NCBI GenBank assembly: GCA_020226215.1
Contig: CM035228.1
Span: forward strand, 60,919,989-60,983,988
DNA: 64,000 bases
Reading direction: 5' to 3'
Source of the DNA: Sindora glabra
Taxonomy: Eukaryota > Streptophyta > Magnoliopsida > Fabales > Fabaceae
In this document: piece by piece, positions 59,720-64,000 of the stretch
Position numbering within the stretch: the stretch's first letter is position 1
Layout of the letters: every line of letters begins with the position of its first letter
Notes under the pieces: model-generated
The model's input: only the letters and a program-made list of their open reading frames with translations
What the model was told of the DNA's origin: nothing
Databases searched by the model: none
Position numbers and translations under genes: made by a program

Positions 59720-60645
59720 ATAATTAACATAATAGTATGGGTAAAAATGTTATTGCAAATGGAAATTTGAAAAGTAAGATACATTCACTTCCTTTAATTT
59801 TTAATGAAATTATATAGACCTTCCATCTAGTTTCAAAATGTATACAAATCTCTTTTGAAATATAAAATAATAATATATTTAGATCCAAATTTGAAATTTT
59901 CCTCAATAAAATAATGAGAAAATATAATGATAGATTCAAATCAAATAACATATGATAATTCAAATATTTTGTCATCAAAGATATACTATGGTTAAGTCCA
60001 AATAGTTAAGAACTTATAATAAATGCATTGAAATTTGACTTTATTATCGGTCATATTTTAACTATTTGAACTTAGGCTTTGTTTGTTTTGTTGAAGGGCA
60101 TATTTCATAAAAAAGTAACATTTACATATATATTAATAAAGAAGTGATATATAATATATAAATTATGACTAAAAAAATAATACCTAGAGTCATAATAATG
60201 GAGAAAAGCAAATACTTTTTCAAAATACTATATTTTAAACAAATAAAATATATTTTATAAACTTTTCATATTTAACTTTAAACAAATAAAATATTCTCCC
60301 TCATTCTAAAATTTTATAACTATATTTTGTGAAAAATATTTTTTGTTGAAACAATGAAACCTTAGTCAAAGTACCCTTTTTATTATAAAATACTTGGAAT
60401 ATCTCATATTAATATATATTTTTTATTTGAATCTATAATTATCTTATTATTTTATCAATGAAATGTTCAAATTTAGATTCAAATGTAGCATCAATTTGTA
60501 TTTCAAGGGAGGCTTGTATAGGTTTAGAAATTAGAGGAGGGGTTCATGTAATTTCACTAAAATTAAGGAAATGTCAATTTATTTTTCTCAAATTTAAATG
60601 TTTGATCAATAATAGATTAGAGTCTTTGTGTTTGGCATAAATAAT
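59720..60645. repeat. Large inverted repeat (fold-back), arms about 270 bp
   Basis: The minus strand of about 59724-59995 aligns with the plus strand of about 60355-60640: TTTGAATCTAT.ATTAT, TTTCAAATTTGGATCTAAAT against GTTCAAATTTAGATTCAAAT, ATTTCAA..GAG, GTATA..TTT.GAAA and ATTTCA.TAAAATTAA. The arms are separated by about 360 bp. Outward-facing small frames in the two arms encode related peptides (SNLD.N...IS.E.CI..E.R..V..ISLK). This could reflect a duplicated exon but more probably follows from the DNA similarity. It may be a fold-back transposon; no TSD found. Confidence 0.75.
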
Positions 60646-61999
60646 TAATAAGATAATTAATAGTTGATAAATCAATTGATTGTATTAGAAATATTGGGTG
60701 AAATTAGTTATTAAATTAGTTAAAAAATGTAAAATGTCATATTAATATAAATAGATATGTAAATTAAATTAATTCATATTTATTTTGATTTTAAATTATA
60801 TTATTGCAATCAAGATAGTTAGAATAAGAACATAATAACTTAAAATTTAATTGATTATCTTTTGTGATATTAAATATTTATTTACCTATATTTTATTTAT
60901 ATTATTTAAATATAAATATAAATACCTAAAAATAATTAATTATATTTTGTGAAATAATATATTTATTTATTTACTTATATAATTTTATTTATTTGTATTA
61001 AATTAATAAGTATATACTAAATATTTATTTATATGATTAAAATATTGACTATCATTTAATTAAAATAAAAATATAATTTTATGTTTTTAAAAAAATATCA
61101 TTTATAAATTATTTTATAAAACTTAGTAAATCAAAACTTATTTTTTAAATAAGTAAACAACTTTAAAAGTTAATTTATAACTTATTAACTATGTTAATAA
61201 ATTATAAACTAACTAATTTGTTACGTCAAATATACACTTATATTTTGTTTGGATGAGAAGAATTTTTTTTTGAAATATTCTCTTTTCTCTTGCTTGGATG
61301 AAGAAAAAATAACAAGGAAGGAAATTTAAAAACAATGTGCAATTATAATTTTTTGGTCATTTCAAAATTAAAAATTTTTCTCCTTTATTTTCTCTCCAAT
61401 TCAAATTATTTAAAAGGTTTCTCTTCTTTCTTTCTCATATTTTCTCTCAAATATGACATTTTAGATTTAACGTGTCTATTCTAAACAATGTATTCTATCA
61501 TTTATGATTGTGTTCATTTGTTAGAAAAATTTTTATATGTCAATTATTCTTATTGTTCTTCTTATTTTCTTCTTGTGTTGTCGAATTAAAATTAAATTAA
61601 AATATATAATTTAAACTCAAACTAGGTTGTTGATTTGATTATTTGAATGATATTATGTATAAACCTAAATAAGTTATATGATCGTTATCTAGTTTAAAAA
61701 TCTACTTTGCAAATTGGAATATTAAGATTTAGTTATGGCTCTTTTTATAGTATGCATGCCAAAATTGTGAGTACCAATTAGTGCTGTAAGTAGGGAAAAT
61801 AGCAACCATATAAATGTACAAGAGATCTACTTTGGGCCATTGATGTAAGTAAACTAAAGACTTATTGAAATAAGGAGAATGAACTAGTGAGATACTAACA
61901 TTGCACTTGTTGAAGACTTTCAAAGCCTTTCTTTCCCAATTTTTCTTAATTGCCATCTCAGTCCTTTTCTTTTTCATCATTCTTCTATTCCCTTTTCTC
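60646..61999. other. AT-rich intergenic sequence
   Basis: No coding signal. The stretch 60620-61230 has loosely inverted ends (GTGTTTGGCATAA and, inverted, GTATATTTGACGTAAC) that could be a decayed MITE, without TSD support. Confidence 0.45.
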
Positions 62000-62002
<3 letters not shown>

Positions 62003-62084
<82 letters not shown>

Positions 62085-62105
62085 GCACGCACGTACGCAC
62101 GTGTA
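62003..62105. repeat. Compound microsatellite (TC)n(AC)n(GCAC)n
   Basis: About 18 TC units, then about 20 AC units, then GCAC/GTAC units grading into ACGTGTACAC. Frames across it on both strands (for example 61729-62115) encode Arg-Glu, Cys-Val or Leu-Ser/His-Thr dipeptide runs and are artefacts. Confidence 0.97.
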
Positions 62106-63490
62106 CACACCACACTTTTCCTCTACCACTAATGCTAATCTTTATTTCTATCTATTGTCAACATTATTGCCATGCCACTACAATACTATTATACCTCTAA
62201 GAATTTAATTTTATTTACCTAGGTATTGATTACTTATTAATTATATTAATCCTTTTTGTTTGAATGATATATCTTAAGTAATAAAAATTAATGAATATAT
62301 GAGAGAAAATTAGATAGTGAAAGAGTTTAAGGAAATACTAGAACTTGATGATGATTTAAAGTGGAAAGGATTTGTAAAGTATTTAATACATGGTAAATGA
62401 GGGAAATGACAAAAATATGAATTAATAAATAGAAATTTTAAAATTTTCTTTTTTCCAAAATACCCCTTAACCCATTTATCCTTAAAATAACTTAAAACTC
62501 CTTTTCATTCCCTTTATTTTTCCACTCATCTTGTCCCTTCTCAAGAAGAAAGCCTAAAGCTCCCACGAGGGATTTTCTAATTCCCCTTAATCTTATTAGC
62601 TTAAGGCAAGTAAATCTTTCAATCAATGATTCCTTTTAAGTTAACTTTTCTAACTTTATCTTTTCTTTTCTTTACAATTGAATCTCCAACTTAGTTTTGT
62701 TAATGGTTGTTAAACAAGTAAACCTTAACCCACTAATTTTGATTTTTTTAATGAGTATATGCTTTAATCAACTTCTACACTCCAAGCCTTTTTCCTAAGC
62801 CTTAAGAGTAGTATTCTACTAAAAATCTAACTTAAATTCATTGTATAACAAAGTTTTACTATTTTATGATTTATTTGATAATTATACATAAAATGGATAT
62901 CTTATGTCTTGAATTGGATGATTACATGATGGGTTTTATTGTTCGAAAATAAAATTTTAAGTTTTGAAAGATTTGGTCATGGTTTAGTGGGGTATAAAGG
63001 TTTTTGTAGAGTTATTAATGGCAAATAAATAGTAATTTTGCAAAGAAATTTACAAATTATTAAGTGATAATCAACTATATAGTTAACTACAAGTATCTAG
63101 GTTACTCTTGGAACTAACATAGTCTACTATATAACTAAAATTTGCCTTTAGACAATGATAGTTGACTATAATTGTCCAAAGTTGCTCTCTAAATCCTTAT
63201 ACGTGCTAATATTGTTCATTTTGGGTGCTAGAATTTATTTTTGAACTCCTATAGTTAAGTATACAGTTAACTACTATCCTTTTTAACTATAAAATCACAC
63301 ATTTCACATAAATGAAAGGTAGGAGAATGATGTGAAATTGTGTTGGATCTATCTTAAATCAGATACAATCATAAAAAAGGAAGGGTATTCTCGCCATGCT
63401 TAAAAAAAAGGAAGAAATTAGAAGTAATAAAAGATATATTTGATGCCATAAAAGTTGAATGCCCTTTAATAAGTCTTTAAGTTCATACAA
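62106..63490. other. Intergenic sequence
   Basis: No supported gene. 63060-63300 contains several short related motifs (ACTATATAGTTAACTA, GTATACAGTTAACTA, AGTTGACTATAATT). Confidence 0.5.
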
Positions 63491-64000
63491 GAACTTAGAG
63501 AGGAAACCCTCATAAGTAATCAGATTGCATTCATCTCAAAAGTCAAAATTTATCTAATATAAGAAACAAGCATCCTTATATAACTCTCTAAAACCCTAAT
63601 TGAAAAATGGGCTCAAATGACATCAACTAGGCCTAAAATGCTCTAAAATGATGCAGCACAAAATAAACTCAAATTAAAAGCCCAAATGCTATATTAAAGC
63701 CCAAAACACCAAATAATAGAAAAATGGGATGAGGTGGTGTCAATTAGGGCTATGGTTGATATGGCACTATCTTCTTGATAATGTGGCAGTGACATAGATT
63801 ATGGCTAATGTGGCACTGATGTGGCTCCACCTTTTGATGATGTGGTAGTGATATGACATTAAATTAGTGATGATGTAGGATAACTCAAATATTCTTGAAC
63901 AATCTTCTCCAAGCTCACTTCCTTATGGTTGCCCACTCTTTGAAGTTCACATCACTTAGGATTGATTAGTTGAAATACAACTTATAATTCTACTTTGTTC
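63491..64000. other. Unassigned, possibly transposon-derived sequence at the right edge
   Basis: Contains AAAACCCTAATTGAAAA, repeated 'AAAGCCCAAA' phrases and a degenerate short repeat of the form GATGTGGCAGTGA (63735-63870, about six versions). The style resembles LTR or untranslated leader sequence, but no border or domain is visible before the window ends. Confidence 0.35.

Noticed and set aside
61729..62200. Frames of 60-128 codons across the microsatellite
   Set aside because: They encode dipeptide runs produced by (TC)n and (AC)n.
1..64000. tRNA, rRNA or organelle-derived insertions
   Set aside because: Apart from the 18- and 12-bp primer sites complementary to tRNA ends, I saw no cloverleaf, rRNA or plastid coding sequence.

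Overview
This is a gene-poor, very AT-rich stretch of a plant nuclear genome, probably a woody eudicot; I cannot name the species from the sequence. The evidence is plant LTR retrotransposons primed by tRNA-Asp and initiator tRNA-Met, MuDR-type transposase relics, hAT and Mutator-type miniature elements, and a plant LOG-like (cytokinin-activating enzyme family) reading frame. I see no rRNA or tRNA gene, no CRISPR array and no convincing single-copy host gene. Almost everything recognisable is transposon, arranged as nested insertions whose target-site duplications (TSDs) can be read directly.

Layout. (1) 1-5810, minus strand: the 5' part of an Athila/Tat-like Ty3/gypsy element, with an LTR, a tRNA-Asp primer site and an intact gag-protease ORF. 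Where reverse transcriptase should follow there are instead a 182-residue Cys-cluster ORF and an intronless LOG-like ORF that runs off the left edge. (2) 5811-19918: an old, decayed Ty1/copia element. It is split by a solo LTR (6406-8039) and by a younger, nearly complete copia element (9973-19171, TSD AACCC) whose polyprotein has only three in-frame stops. (3) 19919-32500: mostly AT-rich intergenic DNA with a clear hAT miniature element (23295-23830, 8-bp TSD), other MITE candidates, an ACGT-rich patch near 27.1 kb and a minisatellite at 31.0-31.6 kb. (4) 32.5-53.3 kb: an old locus with a degenerate MuDR-type transposase on the plus strand and degenerate coding segments on the minus strand, sprinkled with about thirty copies of a short palindrome (TGTTACTATTTgg...ccAAATAGTAACA). 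It was later split by a Ty3/gypsy element (35256-45726, TSD ATGTC), which itself holds two copia-type solo LTRs; a third solo LTR lies at 47428-48765. (5) 53.3-64 kb: AT-rich DNA with a Mutator-type MITE (9-bp TSD) broken by a 3.6-kb Tekay/Del-like solo LTR, a large inverted repeat at 59.7-60.6 kb and a compound microsatellite at 62.0 kb.

The most unusual items are the dispersed palindrome family, with two independent LTR insertions falling inside palindrome arms, and the retrotransposon-borne LOG-like and 182-residue ORFs. Nearly all gene products here are transposition proteins. The only ones that still look open are the gag-protease, the 182-residue ORF, the LOG-like ORF and much of the young copia polyprotein.
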